This document shows positions 35,760 to 46,830 of a DNA stretch of 64,000 bases, piece after piece. The stretch is from contig NZ_AMSH01000006.1 of assembly GCF_000300535.1 (NCBI RefSeq), positions 1 to 64,000 on the forward strand, read 5' to 3'. The notes under the pieces were generated by a model. That model had not been told where the DNA came from, ran no database searches, and saw only the letters and a program-made list of their open reading frames with translations. A program made the position numbers and the translations under genes. This DNA comes from Bacillus xiamenensis (GTDB taxonomy: Bacteria > Bacillota > Bacilli > Bacillales > Bacillaceae). Position 1 is the stretch's first letter. Each line of letters begins with the position of its first letter.

Positions 35760-38120
35760 TTACTTTAATTCGACGATGGTGACGCCTGATCCTCCCTCGC
35801 CTTGTTCTCCAAAACGAGCATTTTTCACACTGCGGTGCTGTTTTAATAATTCCTGGACCCCTTTCCTTAGGGCGCCAGTTCCTTTTCCGTGAATAATCGA
35901 TACACGCGGATAGCCAGCTAATACAGCATCATCTAAATATTTCTCGACTCTGCTTAAAGCATTCTCATAACGCTCTCCTCTTAAATCAAGCTCAAGCGAT
36001 ACATGATAGTCTTTCCCTTTCACTGCCGTAATGGCCTTCTCTTGCTTAAATTCCGGTGCTGATTTGATAAATTCCATGTCTTTTTCTTTGACTTTCATTT
36101 TCAGAATGCCCATTTGGACACTCCATTCTTTGTTACCCGTTTGTTCGATCAGCGTTCCTTTTTGTCCAAACGTCAGCACTTTGACTTCATCGCCTGGCTT
36201 TAGCTGTCTCGATGTTTTTTTCACTGGCTCTGGTTTTTTCTTCCGGTCAAACTCAGGGACAGCTTCTTCAAGACGTTTCCTCGCATCAATGAGTTCATGT
36301 TCTTTAAACGAACGATGCTCACTTTTAATGGATCGCAGCTCTTGAATAATGTCTTCTGCTTCTTTTGCTGCTTGTTCAATTTTCTCTGCCGCTTTTTGTT
36401 CGGCTTCTTCAAGCAGCTTGTCCTTTTGTTCATTCCATTCAAGGATTTGTCTTTGCAGTTCCTTATGAAGCTTCTCAGCTTCTCTTCTATAGACTTCCGT
36501 CTCATGCAGTTCTTCTTCTGCCTTCTTCTTGCTGGCTTCTAATGAAGCAATCATTTGGTCTACTTCATTATGCTCTGCATGCATATCCGCTTTTGCTCTG
36601 TCAATCAGATGATGAGGTAAACCAAGACGTTTGGAAATTTCAAATGCATTACTTCGTCCAGGCACACCAATGAGCAAGCGATATGTTGGGGATAAGGTTT
36701 CAATGTCAAATTCGACACTCGCATTTGTGACCCCTTCTCGGTTATACCCGTATGCCTTCAGCTCAGGATAGTGAGTCGTTGCAATGACGCGCGCATTTGT
36801 TTGATGAACTTCATCTAAGATGCTCATTGCAAGTGCCGCACCTTCAGCAGGATCTGTTCCTGCCCCTAATTCATCAAATAACACGAGTGAACGAGGTGTC
36901 AAATTCTTTAAGATATCCACAATATTGACCATATGAGATGAGAACGTACTCAAGCTCTGTTCAATGGACTGTTCGTCTCCAATATCGGCAAATACTTGGT
37001 CGAATACAGCCACTTCTGATCCTTCCTCGACTGGAATATGAAGACCAGCCTGCGTCATCAGAGTCAGGAGCCCGAGTGTTTTTAACGTGACTGTTTTACC
37101 ACCTGTATTTGGTCCAGTAATGACGATTGTTGAAAAATCCTTACCAAGCTCAATGTCATTTGCCACGACCTGATCGCGGGGCAATAGGGGATGCCTTGCT
37201 CGTTTTAAATAAATCTCCCCTTGCTCATTGACGGAAGGCTTTGTGGCTTTCTCTGCTTTTGCATATTTCGCTTTGGCAAAGATAAAATCTAATGTCTGAA
37301 GTTCATTCACATTGTGCAGCAGTTCATCAATGTGCTCTGATACACTTGCTGTCAGCATTTGCAGAATCTTTTCGACCTCTTGCTTTTCTTTTAAGCGAGT
37401 TTGCTGCAAGGTATTATTCAAGTCCACGACCACCTGCGGCTCAATAAAAAGAGTGGCGCCTGAAGAAGATTGATCGTGAACAATCCCTCCATAATTCGAG
37501 CGGTACTCTTGTTTTACGGGAATGACAAACCGATCATTACGAATGGTCACAATGGTGTCTGACAGCATTTTCGAGGCAGATTGTGAACGAATCATTGATT
37601 CTAATTTATCTCGCACTTTTGATTCTAGTGATCGTAATTGCGTTCGTATTGTGCGAAGTGCCGGTGTTGCGTGATCAAGCACTTCTCCATTATCACCGAT
37701 ACAGCTCTCGATTTCTTTTCTGACTTCGGGCAGTAAAATAAGTGATTCTGCATATGTATGAAGACGTGGTATGTCGACACCATCTTCATACATAGACGTG
37801 AGAAAGTGCTTCATATTTTTGGTTGTATATAATAGCCCTGCGATTTCCATCAGCTCAAGAGGACTTAATGTACTGCCGATTTGTGCTCGTTTGACGCCTC
37901 GTCTAATATCCGTTAAGCCGCCAAACGGCGCTGATCCTTTTAGGCGGATCACATCTTGCGCTTCTGCTACCTCTTCCAGCAAATGCTGAATGGTTTCGAT
38001 ATCCGTGAGCGGTGTTAAATCCTGCGCTTTTTCTTTTCCTAAAGTGGATGCAGTATAGGACATGACTTTTTCTTTTACTTTATGAAATTCTAATGATGCC
38101 AACACTTTTTGTTGCAGCAT
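35760..38120 (-). CDS. mutSB: MutS2 (MutSB), DNA- and ribosome-associated ATPase/nuclease
   Basis: A 786-residue MutS2 protein: clamp and lever domains, ATPase with Walker [10 protein letters not shown] and [15 protein letters not shown], a KOW-like region, and a C-terminal Smr nuclease domain ([30 protein letters not shown]). It lacks the mismatch-binding domain of MutS. MutS2 is linked to recombination control and, in B. subtilis, to rescue of collided ribosomes. It follows polX closely. Confidence 0.95.
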   Translation of the reverse strand: MLQQKVLASLEFHKVKEKVMSYTASTLGKEKAQDLTPLTDIETIQHLLEEVAEAQDVIRLKGSAPFGGLTDIRRGVKRAQIGSTLSPLELMEIAGLLYTTKNMKHFLTSMYEDGVDIPRLHTYAESLILLPEVRKEIESCIGDNGEVLDHATPALRTIRTQLRSLESKVRDKLESMIRSQSASKMLSDTIVTIRNDRFVIPVKQEYRSNYGGIVHDQSSSGATLFIEPQVVVDLNNTLQQTRLKEKQEVEKILQMLTASVSEHIDELLHNVNELQTLDFIFAKAKYAKAEKATKPSVNEQGEIYLKRARHPLLPRDQVVANDIELGKDFSTIVITGPNTGGKTVTLKTLGLLTLMTQAGLHIPVEEGSEVAVFDQVFADIGDEQSIEQSLSTFSSHMVNIVDILKNLTPRSLVLFDELGAGTDPAEGAALAMSILDEVHQTNARVIATTHYPELKAYGYNREGVTNASVEFDIETLSPTYRLLIGVPGRSNAFEISKRLGLPHHLIDRAKADMHAEHNEVDQMIASLEASKKKAEEELHETEVYRREAEKLHKELQRQILEWNEQKDKLLEEAEQKAAEKIEQAAKEAEDIIQELRSIKSEHRSFKEHELIDARKRLEEAVPEFDRKKKPEPVKKTSRQLKPGDEVKVLTFGQKGTLIEQTGNKEWSVQMGILKMKVKEKDMEFIKSAPEFKQEKAITAVKGKDYHVSLELDLRGERYENALSRVEKYLDDAVLAGYPRVSIIHGKGTGALRKGVQELLKQHRSVKNARFGEQGEGGSGVTIVELK

Positions 38121-38138
38121 GGTCCAGCCTCCTAACGA

Positions 38139-39851
38139 CTACCTGTCACGCGTTAAAAACTTTTTCATCTCATGGAGAGAAAATGTATTCACGACATTTG
38201 CTTTTGGTGTCCAGCCCTTTCTTGCAGCTGTTACACCAACTTCCATATGATCCAGCATAGCGATGTTGTGCGCATCTGTGTTGATCATGATGTTCACACC
38301 CGCTTCGTTTGCTTTCATTAAATGCTCTGCTTTCAAATCAAGTCTCGACGGGTTGCTGTTGAGCTCCAATGCAGTGCCCGTTTTTTTCGCAAGCTCTATG
38401 AGCTGATCAATATTTAAGGCATAACCATCCCGTCTGCCGATTAAACGGCCTGTTGGATGGGCAATTAAATCCACATGCTGATTGTTTAAGGCATTTTCAA
38501 GACGCTCCATGATGACTTCCTCTGGCTGAGAGAAGCTAGAATGGATCGAGGCGATCACAAAATCCATGTCTGCTAAAAAGTCATCATCATAATCTAATGA
38601 GCCATCCGGCAGAATGTCCATTTCGACCCCTTTGAAAATGTGAAAATGCTCCAATTCCTGATTGAGTTGATCAATTTCTTTTGCTTGCAGACGCAAACGT
38701 TCTTTCGTTAAACCGTTTGCCACTTTTAAATATTGAGAGTGATCTGTGATGGCCATGTATTCATAACCTTTTTCAATACATGCCTCTGCCATTTCACGAA
38801 TAGAGAATGCGCCGTCACTCCATGTTGAGTGCATGTGAAGGTCGCCTTTCATATCTTTCAGTTCTACAAATTGCATACTTTCTTTATACGAATCAATCTC
38901 CGCTCCGGTTTCACGAATTTCTGGGGGAATGAGCGGAAGCTGGAAATGTGCATAAAAAGCGCTTTCGTCTTCAAATGTTTTCACTTCGCCCGTTTCAATC
39001 GTTTCAACCCCATATTCGCTAATACGTTCTCCACGCTCCTTGGCAAGCTGGCGCATGCGAATGTTATGATCTTTTGAGCCAGTGAAATGATGCAGCGTTG
39101 TCGCAAACTGATCTGTTGTGACAAGACGGAAGTCTACACTGATCTCAAAATCAAGCGCAAGAATGACAGATACTTTCGTATTACCGCTTGCAATGATATC
39201 TTTTACATCATCAAGTGCAACGAGCTGCTCTCTGACCTGTTCAGGATCATTTGTTGCAATGATATAATCTAAATCTTTGACCGTTTCACGCGCACGTCTT
39301 AAACTGCCCGCTCTTGAAAAACGAATGATTCCCTCCATACGTTTCAGCGCATCATCAATCCGCTCTGCAACATCTAATGCAAAGCCAATTGGCAGTCGTT
39401 CAGGTTGCTTTCCCGCTTCCTCAAGGGCTGCAAGAATTTTTTCTTCTGTTTTTTTACCGAAGCCAGCGAGTGATTGAACTTTCTCAGCCTCACATGCTTC
39501 TTTTAAAGACTGTGCATCGTGTACACCAAGTTCTTGGTACAGCTTAGCGATCTTCTTCCCGCCTAGTCCTGGCAATTTTAAAAGCGGAACAAGCCCTTCA
39601 GGCACTTCCTTTTTTAATTGTTCGAGAGTTTCTGATTGTCCTTTTTCCATATACTCTGTGATCACAGCAAAGGTGCCTTTGCCAATGCCAGGTAATGCTA
39701 ATAGATCATCTATTTGAGAAAGACTGCGGTCATCTTGTTCAAGTGCCGCTGCCGCTTTACGAAAGGCAGATATTTTAAAAGGATTATCTCCTTTTAGTTC
39801 CATATAGATTGCAATGGTTTCAAGAAGTTTTATGATATCTTTTTTATTCAT
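38139..39851 (-). CDS. polX: Family X DNA polymerase with PHP domain
   Basis: A 570-residue repair polymerase: helix-hairpin-helix region (LLALPGIGKGTFAVI, LLKLPGLGGKKIAKLY), pol-beta nucleotidyltransferase (GSLRRARETVKDLDYIIAT with the catalytic Asp pair) and a C-terminal PHP domain (DLHMHSTWSDG, YEYMAITDHS, LELNSNPSRLDL, NTDAH) giving 3'-5' exonuclease and AP endonuclease activity. Fills short gaps in base excision repair. B. subtilis YshC/PolX has 570 residues. Confidence 0.96.
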   Translation of the reverse strand: MNKKDIIKLLETIAIYMELKGDNPFKISAFRKAAAALEQDDRSLSQIDDLLALPGIGKGTFAVITEYMEKGQSETLEQLKKEVPEGLVPLLKLPGLGGKKIAKLYQELGVHDAQSLKEACEAEKVQSLAGFGKKTEEKILAALEEAGKQPERLPIGFALDVAERIDDALKRMEGIIRFSRAGSLRRARETVKDLDYIIATNDPEQVREQLVALDDVKDIIASGNTKVSVILALDFEISVDFRLVTTDQFATTLHHFTGSKDHNIRMRQLAKERGERISEYGVETIETGEVKTFEDESAFYAHFQLPLIPPEIRETGAEIDSYKESMQFVELKDMKGDLHMHSTWSDGAFSIREMAEACIEKGYEYMAITDHSQYLKVANGLTKERLRLQAKEIDQLNQELEHFHIFKGVEMDILPDGSLDYDDDFLADMDFVIASIHSSFSQPEEVIMERLENALNNQHVDLIAHPTGRLIGRRDGYALNIDQLIELAKKTGTALELNSNPSRLDLKAEHLMKANEAGVNIMINTDAHNIAMLDHMEVGVTAARKGWTPKANVVNTFSLHEMKKFLTRDR

Positions 39852-39936
39852 GTCTCATCCTCCAGCCGCTTTGGCATCTTCCTTTATAAATATACAAACT
39901 TTTCCTTCATCCCACAACTTTCCGTCATGGAATGAG

Positions 39937-39967
39937 AAAAAACTTCTCCAAGAAAGGAGAAGTTTTT
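39937..39967 (-). terminator. Terminator behind yshB
   Basis: AAAAACTTCTCC/GGAGAAGTTTTT; the arm overlaps the yshB stop codon and a T-run follows on the minus strand. Confidence 0.8.
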
Positions 39968-40499
39968 AAACGCCATACGTCGTCCATAAGTCTTTGACAA
40001 GACCGGACAAATAAGGGGTGTGGCCTACGATCACATCTGCTAACATTGATTTGCTCATCATTGTTTGCAGCGCATCGACTGGAAGTAATGCAGCGACAAA
40101 CAATAGAATAAACACAAATAAATATGTTTCAACAAATCCTAAAACACCGCCAAGCAGTTTGTTCACCTGTTTAATCACAGGAATACTTGCAATGGTTGTG
40201 AGCAATCCGCCAATGATGGCGAGCAGGATTTTTGTCAAGATAAACAGAATGATAAACGCAATGGTATTATAATAAGCTGTTTCTATATTCCCACTAAAGA
40301 AAGCGAGCTGCGTTTGACCACCGCTAAAGTTAGGCGCTGGAATCCACGTAAGCTGTGGGGCAAGTGACTGATAAAACATCGAAGCCACTAAAATAGAAAC
40401 AACAAAGCTAATCAATTTAATAAATTGAAGAATAAACCCGCGTTTTAGACCGACAAGCGTTCCCATAAGAAGCAAAAACAAAATGATGATATCGATCAC
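39966..40499 (-). CDS. yshB: YshB, CvpA-family membrane protein
   Basis: A 177-residue protein with four spans and the CvpA features LLLMGTLVGLKRGFILQFI and LGGVLGFVETYLF. CvpA proteins are linked to colicin V export in E. coli; their role in Bacillus is unknown. The start is GTG (GTG-ATC-GAT), 7 bp behind zapA, so the two are co-transcribed. Confidence 0.9.
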   Translation of the reverse strand: MIDIIILFLLLMGTLVGLKRGFILQFIKLISFVVSILVASMFYQSLAPQLTWIPAPNFSGGQTQLAFFSGNIETAYYNTIAFIILFILTKILLAIIGGLLTTIASIPVIKQVNKLLGGVLGFVETYLFVFILLFVAALLPVDALQTMMSKSMLADVIVGHTPYLSGLVKDLWTTYGV

Positions 40500-40506
40500 G
40501 GTAATT

Positions 40507-40764
40507 TCATTCCTTTTCTTTAAGCTGAAGCTCTAGTTTTTCGTATTGCTCTTTTAATTTCAAGTAGTCGTGGACGACATTGACTGCTGTCAGTACAGCT
40601 AATTTGTTTATATCAAGATATGGATTTTTTTCATTCATTTCTCTCATTTTATCATCAACAATTGAAGCAACATGTCGCATATGCATCTTCGTTTCTTGAC
40701 CGATGATCGTATAGGACTGTCCATAAATCTCAACTGTTGTTTTCGTTTTACCGCCGTCAGACAA
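40507..40764 (-). CDS. zapA: ZapA, cell division protein
   Basis: An 85-residue FtsZ-ring stabiliser. It has the N-terminal beta part ([15 protein letters not shown]), helix [15 protein letters not shown] and the C-terminal coiled coil. Start is TTG at 40764, with GGAGG 7 bases upstream. Divergent from rnhC as in B. subtilis. Confidence 0.93.
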   Translation of the reverse strand: MSDGGKTKTTVEIYGQSYTIIGQETKMHMRHVASIVDDKMREMNEKNPYLDINKLAVLTAVNVVHDYLKLKEQYEKLELQLKEKE

Positions 40765-40899
40765 CGTTTCTCCTCCATTCCACGAGAATCCTAGTCTCTA
40801 TCATAACATGTTTAGACATTGAATGGAAAGACGAGCCCTTCCCTGTTATGGTACACTTTAGAAATCAATGCTATCAAGGTAAAAAAGGAGTTATCCACT

Positions 40900-41823
40900 G
40901 TGCCACAATCCGTCTTAAAAGCAACATCAGAAGACATGAAGAAAATGAAGAACGTGTATGCTCAACAGTTAACTGACACGCTGCCGCCAGGCGCCCTCTT
41001 TCAAGCAAAGGTTCCTGGCTGTACGATTACAGCCTACAAATCTGGAAAAGTGCTGTTTCAAGGACAAAAGGCAGAAGCCGAAGCAAGTCAGTTCAATCAT
41101 TTACAAGCAGCTGAAACAAAAAGTAAAAAAACACCTTCTGCCACACAATACAGTCCGCCGCCCGGCATTGCTTCCATGTCGGTTATCGGTTCAGATGAGG
41201 TCGGTACTGGTGATTATTTTGGACCGATTACGGTCTGTGCGGCCTATGTTGATTCCAGTCAGCTTGCTCTGATGAAAGAGCTTGGGGTGAAAGACTCTAA
41301 AGGGCTAAAGGACCCGCAGATTATCAACATTGCCAAAGACTTGATCAAGACCATTCCGTTCAGCCTTCTCGTTCTTCGGAATGAAAAGTACAATGCGATG
41401 CAGGAAAATGGCATGAGCCAAGGAAAAATGAAGGCGCTGCTTCATAACCAAGTGATCACCTCCGTACTAGAAAAACTGGATGGGAAAAAGCCAGAGGCTA
41501 TTCTCATTGACCAATTTGCAGAACCCGGCATTTATTTCAAGCACCTAGCGGGGAAAAAGATCATCCGGGAGCGTACGTATTTTAGTACAAAAGCAGAAGG
41601 CATCCATTTATCAGTTGCTGCGGCTTCGATTATCGCAAGATACGCCTTTTTAATTGAGATGGATAAATTATCTAAAGCAGCAGGCTTTGACATTCCAAAA
41701 GGAGCCGGTCCTCATGTCGACAAGGCGGCCGCAAAGCTCATCAAACTGCACGGTGAAGATGCTTTACGCCAATTTACAAAGCTGCATTTTGCCAACACCC
41801 AGAAAGCGAAAAAATGGTTATAA
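40900..41823 (+). CDS. rnhC: Ribonuclease HIII
   Basis: Removes RNA from RNA-DNA hybrids. The 307-residue protein has a TBP-like N-terminal domain (GALFQAKVPGCTITAYKSGKVLFQG) and an RNase H core with GSDEVGTGDYFGP, VKDSKGLKD and ILIDQFAEPG carrying the DEDE residues. The frame is open 27 codons further upstream, but GGAG 9 bases before a GTG at 40900 and the length of B. subtilis RnhC (313) favour this start. Confidence 0.94.
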   Translation: MPQSVLKATSEDMKKMKNVYAQQLTDTLPPGALFQAKVPGCTITAYKSGKVLFQGQKAEAEASQFNHLQAAETKSKKTPSATQYSPPPGIASMSVIGSDEVGTGDYFGPITVCAAYVDSSQLALMKELGVKDSKGLKDPQIINIAKDLIKTIPFSLLVLRNEKYNAMQENGMSQGKMKALLHNQVITSVLEKLDGKKPEAILIDQFAEPGIYFKHLAGKKIIRERTYFSTKAEGIHLSVAAASIIARYAFLIEMDKLSKAAGFDIPKGAGPHVDKAAAKLIKLHGEDALRQFTKLHFANTQKAKKWL

Positions 41824-41828
41824 TTTAA

Positions 41829-41867
41829 AAAAGAGCTATAGCCCTTTTAAAAGGCCATAGCTCTTTT
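41829..41867. terminator. Bidirectional terminator between rnhC and pheT
   Basis: AAAAGAGCTATAGCC/GGCCATAGCTCTTTT between convergent genes; T-runs on both strands. Confidence 0.9.
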
Positions 41868-41869
41868 CT

Positions 41870-44284
41870 TTATCCGCGCAAAACGGCTTGATACGTATCT
41901 TCTAATGCTTTCAATACTTTTGTATGAACAGCCGTCACTTCTTCTTCTGTCAATGTTTGTTCTGGGTTTAAATATTGCAGAGAGAACGCCACAGATTTCT
42001 TGCCTTCCTCCATGTGTTCACCCTCATACACGTCAAAGACGGAAAGGTCCGTCAGTAAACGGCCGCCTGCTTCATAGATGACTTGCTCCAGCTGTCCGCT
42101 TGAAATATGCTGATCGACGACGAGCGCAATATCTCTTGTCACAGCCGGGAATCTTGGAATCGCCGTATATTTCATATCCTCTGTTTCAGATGTCATGACA
42201 TCCGTTAAATCGAATTCGAATACATATGTTTCTTTTAAATCTAATTCCTTTTCAACGACTGGATGAAGCGCAGCAACAAAGCCAATCACTTTTCCATTTA
42301 AGTGAACATCTGCTGTACGCCCTGGGTGAAGACCCTCACGCTCTGCTTGAACATACGTGATCTGCTCTGATACACCAAGCTTTTCAAACAGCCCTTCAGC
42401 AATTCCTTTTGCTACATAAAAATCAACGGCTTTTTTCTCGCCCTGCCAAAGGTTTTTATGCCATAGGCCTGTGATTGCTCCAGCCACATGCTCTTTCTCG
42501 ACTGGCTTTGCACCTTCAGCTTCTGCTAAGAAAACAGAACCCGTTTCATAAAAGGCAAAGGAATCAGCTTGTCTTGCTAGATTATATGCGACAGAATCAA
42601 GTAAGTTTGGCAGAAGACTTTGTCTCAGCACACTGCGTTCCTCACTCATTGGCAGTGAAAGTCTTGTTTGATAAGCTGGGTTCAAGGCAAAGGCCGTAGA
42701 CTTATGCTGATTCGTTAAAGAATACGTGATTGCTTGAGAAAGCCCTGCTCCTTCCAAGAAACGTCTCACCTTTCTACGTTTCACTTGGTATGGTGTGAGA
42801 CCGCCAACTGTACCAGCTGTCGCAGGCAGTGTAGACGGAATGTTATCGTAGCCGTATAATCGTGCCACTTCTTCGATAAGATCTTCTTCAATCGTAATAT
42901 CCATTCTTCGAGAAGGAACCGTCACGATCAAAACGTCATTTGATTCACCCACGGTAAAGCCCAGTTTATTGAAAATATGAATCATATCTTCTTTTGAAAT
43001 GCTCATTCCAAGCACTTTATTAACACGCTCCGTTGACACATGGATGACATTCATGCTTGCTTCCATGTGATTTTCCTCAACAGTGCCGCTTAGCACTTCA
43101 CCGCCAGCATAGATGCTCATCAGTTGTGCCGCTCTTTCGGCTGCTGATTTCACACGCTGCGGATCGATTCCCTTTTCAAACCGTGTGCTTGATTCACTGC
43201 GAAGCCCTAGGTCTCTAGAAGCCTGACGGACGGTTTGACCATTAAAAAATGCCGCTTCTAAAAGAATCGTTGTCGTTTCATCACGCACCTCTGATTCAAG
43301 GCCACCCATGACTCCTGCTACAGCGTGTGCTTTCGTCCCATTTGTAATGACAAGATGCTTTGATGACAATGTGCGCTCTTGTTCATCCAATGTGTGAATC
43401 ATTTCGTTTTCAGCCGCTTGACGTACGACCACCTGTTTTGAACCAAAACGATCATAGTCAAATGCATGAAGCGGCTGACCGTATTCAAGCAAGACAAAAT
43501 TCGTAATATCCACAACGTTGTTAATCGGGCGAATGCCTGCATTCATCAGTCTTGTTTGCATCCAAAGCGGTGCAGGTCCTATTTTTACATTTTTAATGAT
43601 CTTCGCTGCATAAAGAGGGTTTGCTTCTTGATCCTCAATGTGGACAGAAATATAATCCGATGCTTTTTCCGAAGACGATTCATATGCTGTATCAGGCAGT
43701 TTGATTTCTCTCCCTAAAATCGCTGCTACCTCATAAGCCACACCTAGCATATTGAGGGCATCGGCACGGTTTGGCGTTAATCCAAGCTCCAGTACTGCAT
43801 CATCTAATTGAAGCGCCTGAAGGGCATCTTCTCCTGGTTTCACATCATTTGGGAAAACAAAAATGCCTTCTGCATATTCCTTTGGTACAAGCTTACTTTC
43901 TACTCCTAATTCTTGAAGAGAACAAATCATGCCATGAGACTCTTCGCCGCGCAGTTTGGCTTTTTTAATTTTAAAGTTCCCTGGAAGGACTGCTCCCACA
44001 GTTGCGACTGCGACATATTGTCCTTTCTCCACATTCGGAGCCCCGCAAATAATTTGTACAGGCGCGTCTTCCCCAATATCAACAAGGCATTTATTTAATT
44101 TATCCGCATTCGGATGCTGTTCACGCTCAATGACGTGTCCAACGACAACACCTTTGATGCCTTCACCTTTATACTCAACGGCTTCCACTTCAATACCGCT
44201 TCTAGTGATTTTCTCTGCTAATTCATCCGGAAGAATGCCTTCTAAATCGACATAGTCTTCTAACCATTTATATGAAACAAACAT
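41870..44284 (-). CDS. pheT: Phenylalanyl-tRNA synthetase beta subunit
   Basis: An 804-residue subunit with the N-terminal tRNA-binding (EMAP-like) domain ([21 protein letters not shown]), B3/4 editing domain, B5 domain, catalytic-like core and C-terminal FDX-ACB anticodon-binding domain ([17 protein letters not shown]). Length equals B. subtilis PheT. It follows pheS by 15 bp and shares its T-box. Confidence 0.97.
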   Translation of the reverse strand: MFVSYKWLEDYVDLEGILPDELAEKITRSGIEVEAVEYKGEGIKGVVVGHVIEREQHPNADKLNKCLVDIGEDAPVQIICGAPNVEKGQYVAVATVGAVLPGNFKIKKAKLRGEESHGMICSLQELGVESKLVPKEYAEGIFVFPNDVKPGEDALQALQLDDAVLELGLTPNRADALNMLGVAYEVAAILGREIKLPDTAYESSSEKASDYISVHIEDQEANPLYAAKIIKNVKIGPAPLWMQTRLMNAGIRPINNVVDITNFVLLEYGQPLHAFDYDRFGSKQVVVRQAAENEMIHTLDEQERTLSSKHLVITNGTKAHAVAGVMGGLESEVRDETTTILLEAAFFNGQTVRQASRDLGLRSESSTRFEKGIDPQRVKSAAERAAQLMSIYAGGEVLSGTVEENHMEASMNVIHVSTERVNKVLGMSISKEDMIHIFNKLGFTVGESNDVLIVTVPSRRMDITIEEDLIEEVARLYGYDNIPSTLPATAGTVGGLTPYQVKRRKVRRFLEGAGLSQAITYSLTNQHKSTAFALNPAYQTRLSLPMSEERSVLRQSLLPNLLDSVAYNLARQADSFAFYETGSVFLAEAEGAKPVEKEHVAGAITGLWHKNLWQGEKKAVDFYVAKGIAEGLFEKLGVSEQITYVQAEREGLHPGRTADVHLNGKVIGFVAALHPVVEKELDLKETYVFEFDLTDVMTSETEDMKYTAIPRFPAVTRDIALVVDQHISSGQLEQVIYEAGGRLLTDLSVFDVYEGEHMEEGKKSVAFSLQYLNPEQTLTEEEVTAVHTKVLKALEDTYQAVLRG

Positions 44285-44299
44285 GTTGATTTCCTCCTC

Positions 44300-45334
44300 T
44301 TAGTCCTGCTTGAATTGCTTTGTGAATCTAATATCATTTGTGTAGAAATGGCGAATATCGTCAATGCCGTATTTCAGCATCGCAATACGTTCAACACCCA
44401 TTCCAAAAGCAAAGCCTTGGTAAGTATCTGGATCAAATCCGCTCATTTTCAGTACATTCGGGTGAACCATCCCCGCACCTAAAATTTCAATCCAGCCTGT
44501 TCCTTTACATACAGAACAGCCTTTCCCTCCGCATTTAAAGCAAGACACATCGACTTCAACAGATGGTTCTGTAAATGGGAAAAAGCTTGGACGCAGTCTA
44601 ATTTCACGATCTTCACCAAACATTTTTCTTGCGACCGTCTCTAGCGTTCCTTTTAAATCACTCATGCTAATATTGTGATCTACCACAAGTCCTTCAATCT
44701 GCATGAATTGATGTGAATGAGTGGCATCATCGCTGTCACGTCTATATACCTTACCAGGGCAGATGATCTTCACAGGGCCTTGGCCTTTATATTTCTCAAG
44801 TGTACGGGCCTGAACTGGTGATGTTTGTGTTCTCATCAGGGTATCTTCAGTAATATAGAAGCTGTCCTGCATATCACGTGCCGGATGTTCTTTTGGAAGA
44901 TTGAGCGCTTCAAAGTTATAGTAATCGGTTTCCACCTCTGGGCCCTCTTCAACGGTATAGCCCATTCCGATAAATAAATCTTCAATGTCTTCTACAACAA
45001 TCGTTAAAGGATGTCTTGCCCCGATTTTGATAGGACTTGCCGGCAATGTCACATCTATGGTTTGAGAAGCCAGCTTCTTTTTCACTTCTTCTGCTTCCAG
45101 TTGTTCATTTTTTTCCGCAATGGCACTAGCAATCTGCTCTCTTACTTCGTTTGCGAGTGCGCCCATTTTTGGTCTTTCTTCAGCGGAAAGCTTGCCCATC
45201 CCGCGAAGCACTTCTGTAATCGGGCCTTTTTTTCCTAGATATTGAACACGAATGTCATTGACCTCTTTGAGCGAGCTAGCTGCTTCTACCTTCGCTATCG
45301 CCTCTGTTTCAAGCTGTTTTAACGTTTCTTGCAT
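44300..45334 (-). CDS. pheS: Phenylalanyl-tRNA synthetase alpha subunit
   Basis: A 344-residue catalytic subunit: N-terminal coiled coil, class II motifs ([12 protein letters not shown], motif 2 [18 protein letters not shown], motif 3 [14 protein letters not shown]), and a Cys-rich insertion [16 protein letters not shown]. The start at 45334 has AAGGAGG 9 bases upstream. Confidence 0.97.
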   Translation of the reverse strand: MQETLKQLETEAIAKVEAASSLKEVNDIRVQYLGKKGPITEVLRGMGKLSAEERPKMGALANEVREQIASAIAEKNEQLEAEEVKKKLASQTIDVTLPASPIKIGARHPLTIVVEDIEDLFIGMGYTVEEGPEVETDYYNFEALNLPKEHPARDMQDSFYITEDTLMRTQTSPVQARTLEKYKGQGPVKIICPGKVYRRDSDDATHSHQFMQIEGLVVDHNISMSDLKGTLETVARKMFGEDREIRLRPSFFPFTEPSVEVDVSCFKCGGKGCSVCKGTGWIEILGAGMVHPNVLKMSGFDPDTYQGFAFGMGVERIAMLKYGIDDIRHFYTNDIRFTKQFKQD

Positions 45335-45399
45335 GAGTGTAATCCTCCTTTTGATATACAAAACCGCCTGGATAAACGGCTGTTTGATCGTTTAAAGAC

Positions 45400-45665
45400 A
45401 ATAAAAAAACTCGTCACTTCAATATAGAAGGGACGAGTTGTGGTCGCGGTACCACCCTTGTTAAGCACACATGTGCGAATAAGCTTCATTGACATAACGG
45501 AATCAAACGAATCCGGTTCACCTTTACGCAAAACTTGCGGTCCCGGTGACAACTCCAGAGGTGAATTCCTGTTTCAGCATTCCTTAAATGCACTTTCAGT
45601 CTACGATGCATTCTCCCTATAAGGACGCTCCTTGAAACAATCTTCCTCTATCATGGTTTTTAAAA
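45400..45665 (-). promoter_or_regulatory. T-box leader of pheST (Phe)
   Basis: Minus strand shows the T-box core AACAAGGGTGGTACCGCG (45445-45462) followed by a terminator stem AACTCGTCCCTTC/GAAGTGACGAGTTTTTTT. The likely specifier is TTC (Phe) inside GGAATTCACC at 45563-45565, followed by A. Uncharged tRNA-Phe switches the leader to antitermination. Confidence 0.95.
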
Positions 45666-45706
45666 TATTAGTTTTATTATAGTGAAAAATAGTGCATGAT
45701 GCAACA

Positions 45707-46450
45707 CTATCCACGCAAATGGTAGACAAGAACAGCGGCTGCGACGGCAACATTTAAGGATTCTGCTTGCCCATACATCGGAACATATAAATTCTGATCT
45801 GTCATTTGAAGGATCTCTGGATCAATGCCTGCTCCCTCGTTGCCAACAATTAACGCAAACGGACCTTCTGCCGCTATGTGTCTGTACTCTTTTGCATCCT
45901 TTAAGGCGCTTCCGTACACTGGTATGCCCTGCTCTTTAAATACTGGAATCGCCTGTTGAAGTGTTTGCTTTAAGATAGGCAGATGAAAATGTGAGCCTTG
46001 TGCTGAACGGAGCGTTTTTCCGTTAAACGCATCAACGGTTCCATCCCCTAAGATCACAGCATCAAGACCAGCGGCATCTGCTGTCCGGATCAGTGTGCCT
46101 AAATTCCCAGGGTCCTGCACCGCATCTAACAGAAGAATTCGCTCATACTTCTTTTCTTTAAACTCGGGAAGTGTGCAAACCGCTGCGATATGCTGAGGTG
46201 TTTCCGTTTCTGTCATCGCAGCAAAAGCCTCTTCACTTAATTCATACAGCTCAATGTCAGGCTGGGTGTCAGCAGGGAGCATGTCAGGCGCTGTGACCAT
46301 TAACTCTTTCACAACCCCGCACTTTAATGCTTCTTCTACTAAGTGTTTTCCTTCAACGAGAAACAGCCCTGTTTTCGTTCGTTCTTTTTTTGTATGGAGC
46401 TTTTTCCATTGTTTAATGTTTGTGTTTTTAGCAGATTCTATATATTTCAA
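45707..46450 (-). CDS. ysgA: YsgA, SpoU-type RNA 2'-O-methyltransferase
   Basis: A 247-residue SPOUT enzyme with an N-terminal RNA-binding SpoU_sub_bind domain and the knot motifs [35 protein letters not shown] and [21 protein letters not shown]. The modified rRNA position is not known from sequence. Located between pheS and sspI as in B. subtilis. Confidence 0.92.
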   Translation of the reverse strand: MKYIESAKNTNIKQWKKLHTKKERTKTGLFLVEGKHLVEEALKCGVVKELMVTAPDMLPADTQPDIELYELSEEAFAAMTETETPQHIAAVCTLPEFKEKKYERILLLDAVQDPGNLGTLIRTADAAGLDAVILGDGTVDAFNGKTLRSAQGSHFHLPILKQTLQQAIPVFKEQGIPVYGSALKDAKEYRHIAAEGPFALIVGNEGAGIDPEILQMTDQNLYVPMYGQAESLNVAVAAAVLVYHLRG

Positions 46451-46563
46451 GCGACTTTAACTCCTTTAAATATCATGAATGTATTATATCTCATGCACAC
46501 TACATAATAAACCTGTCTTTGAGACAGAATAGGGCTATTACCATCAAAAAAGGAGTGTGGGCA

Positions 46564-46785
46564 ATGGATTTTAATTTAAGAGGTGCAGTCATTCAAAACA
46601 TTACTGGCCATAATCAAGAGCAGCTTGAGCATACGATTTTAGATGCGATTCAAAGTGGCGAGGAAAAAATGCTCCCTGGTCTTGGCGTTTTGTTCGAAGT
46701 ATTATGGCAAGAGGCATCAGAGGACGAAAAAAATGAAATCCTTGAAACATTAGAGCAAGGCTTAAAGCCTCACCAGCAGCAATAA
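46564..46785 (+). CDS. sspI: Small acid-soluble spore protein SspI
   Basis: A 73-residue spore core protein, almost identical to B. subtilis SspI over [20 protein letters not shown] and [12 protein letters not shown]. The ATG at 46564 with GGAGTG upstream gives the right length. Expressed in the forespore under SigG in B. subtilis. Confidence 0.95.
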   Translation: MDFNLRGAVIQNITGHNQEQLEHTILDAIQSGEEKMLPGLGVLFEVLWQEASEDEKNEILETLEQGLKPHQQQ

Positions 46786-46788
46786 AAA

Positions 46789-46824
46789 GAAGCCGGTTTG
46801 CTGATAGATAAGCAAACCGGCTTT
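46789..46824. terminator. Terminator between sspI and cstA
   Basis: GAAGCCGGTTTGCT/AGCAAACCGGCTTTG between convergent genes. Confidence 0.88.
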
Positions 46825-46830
46825 GTTCAT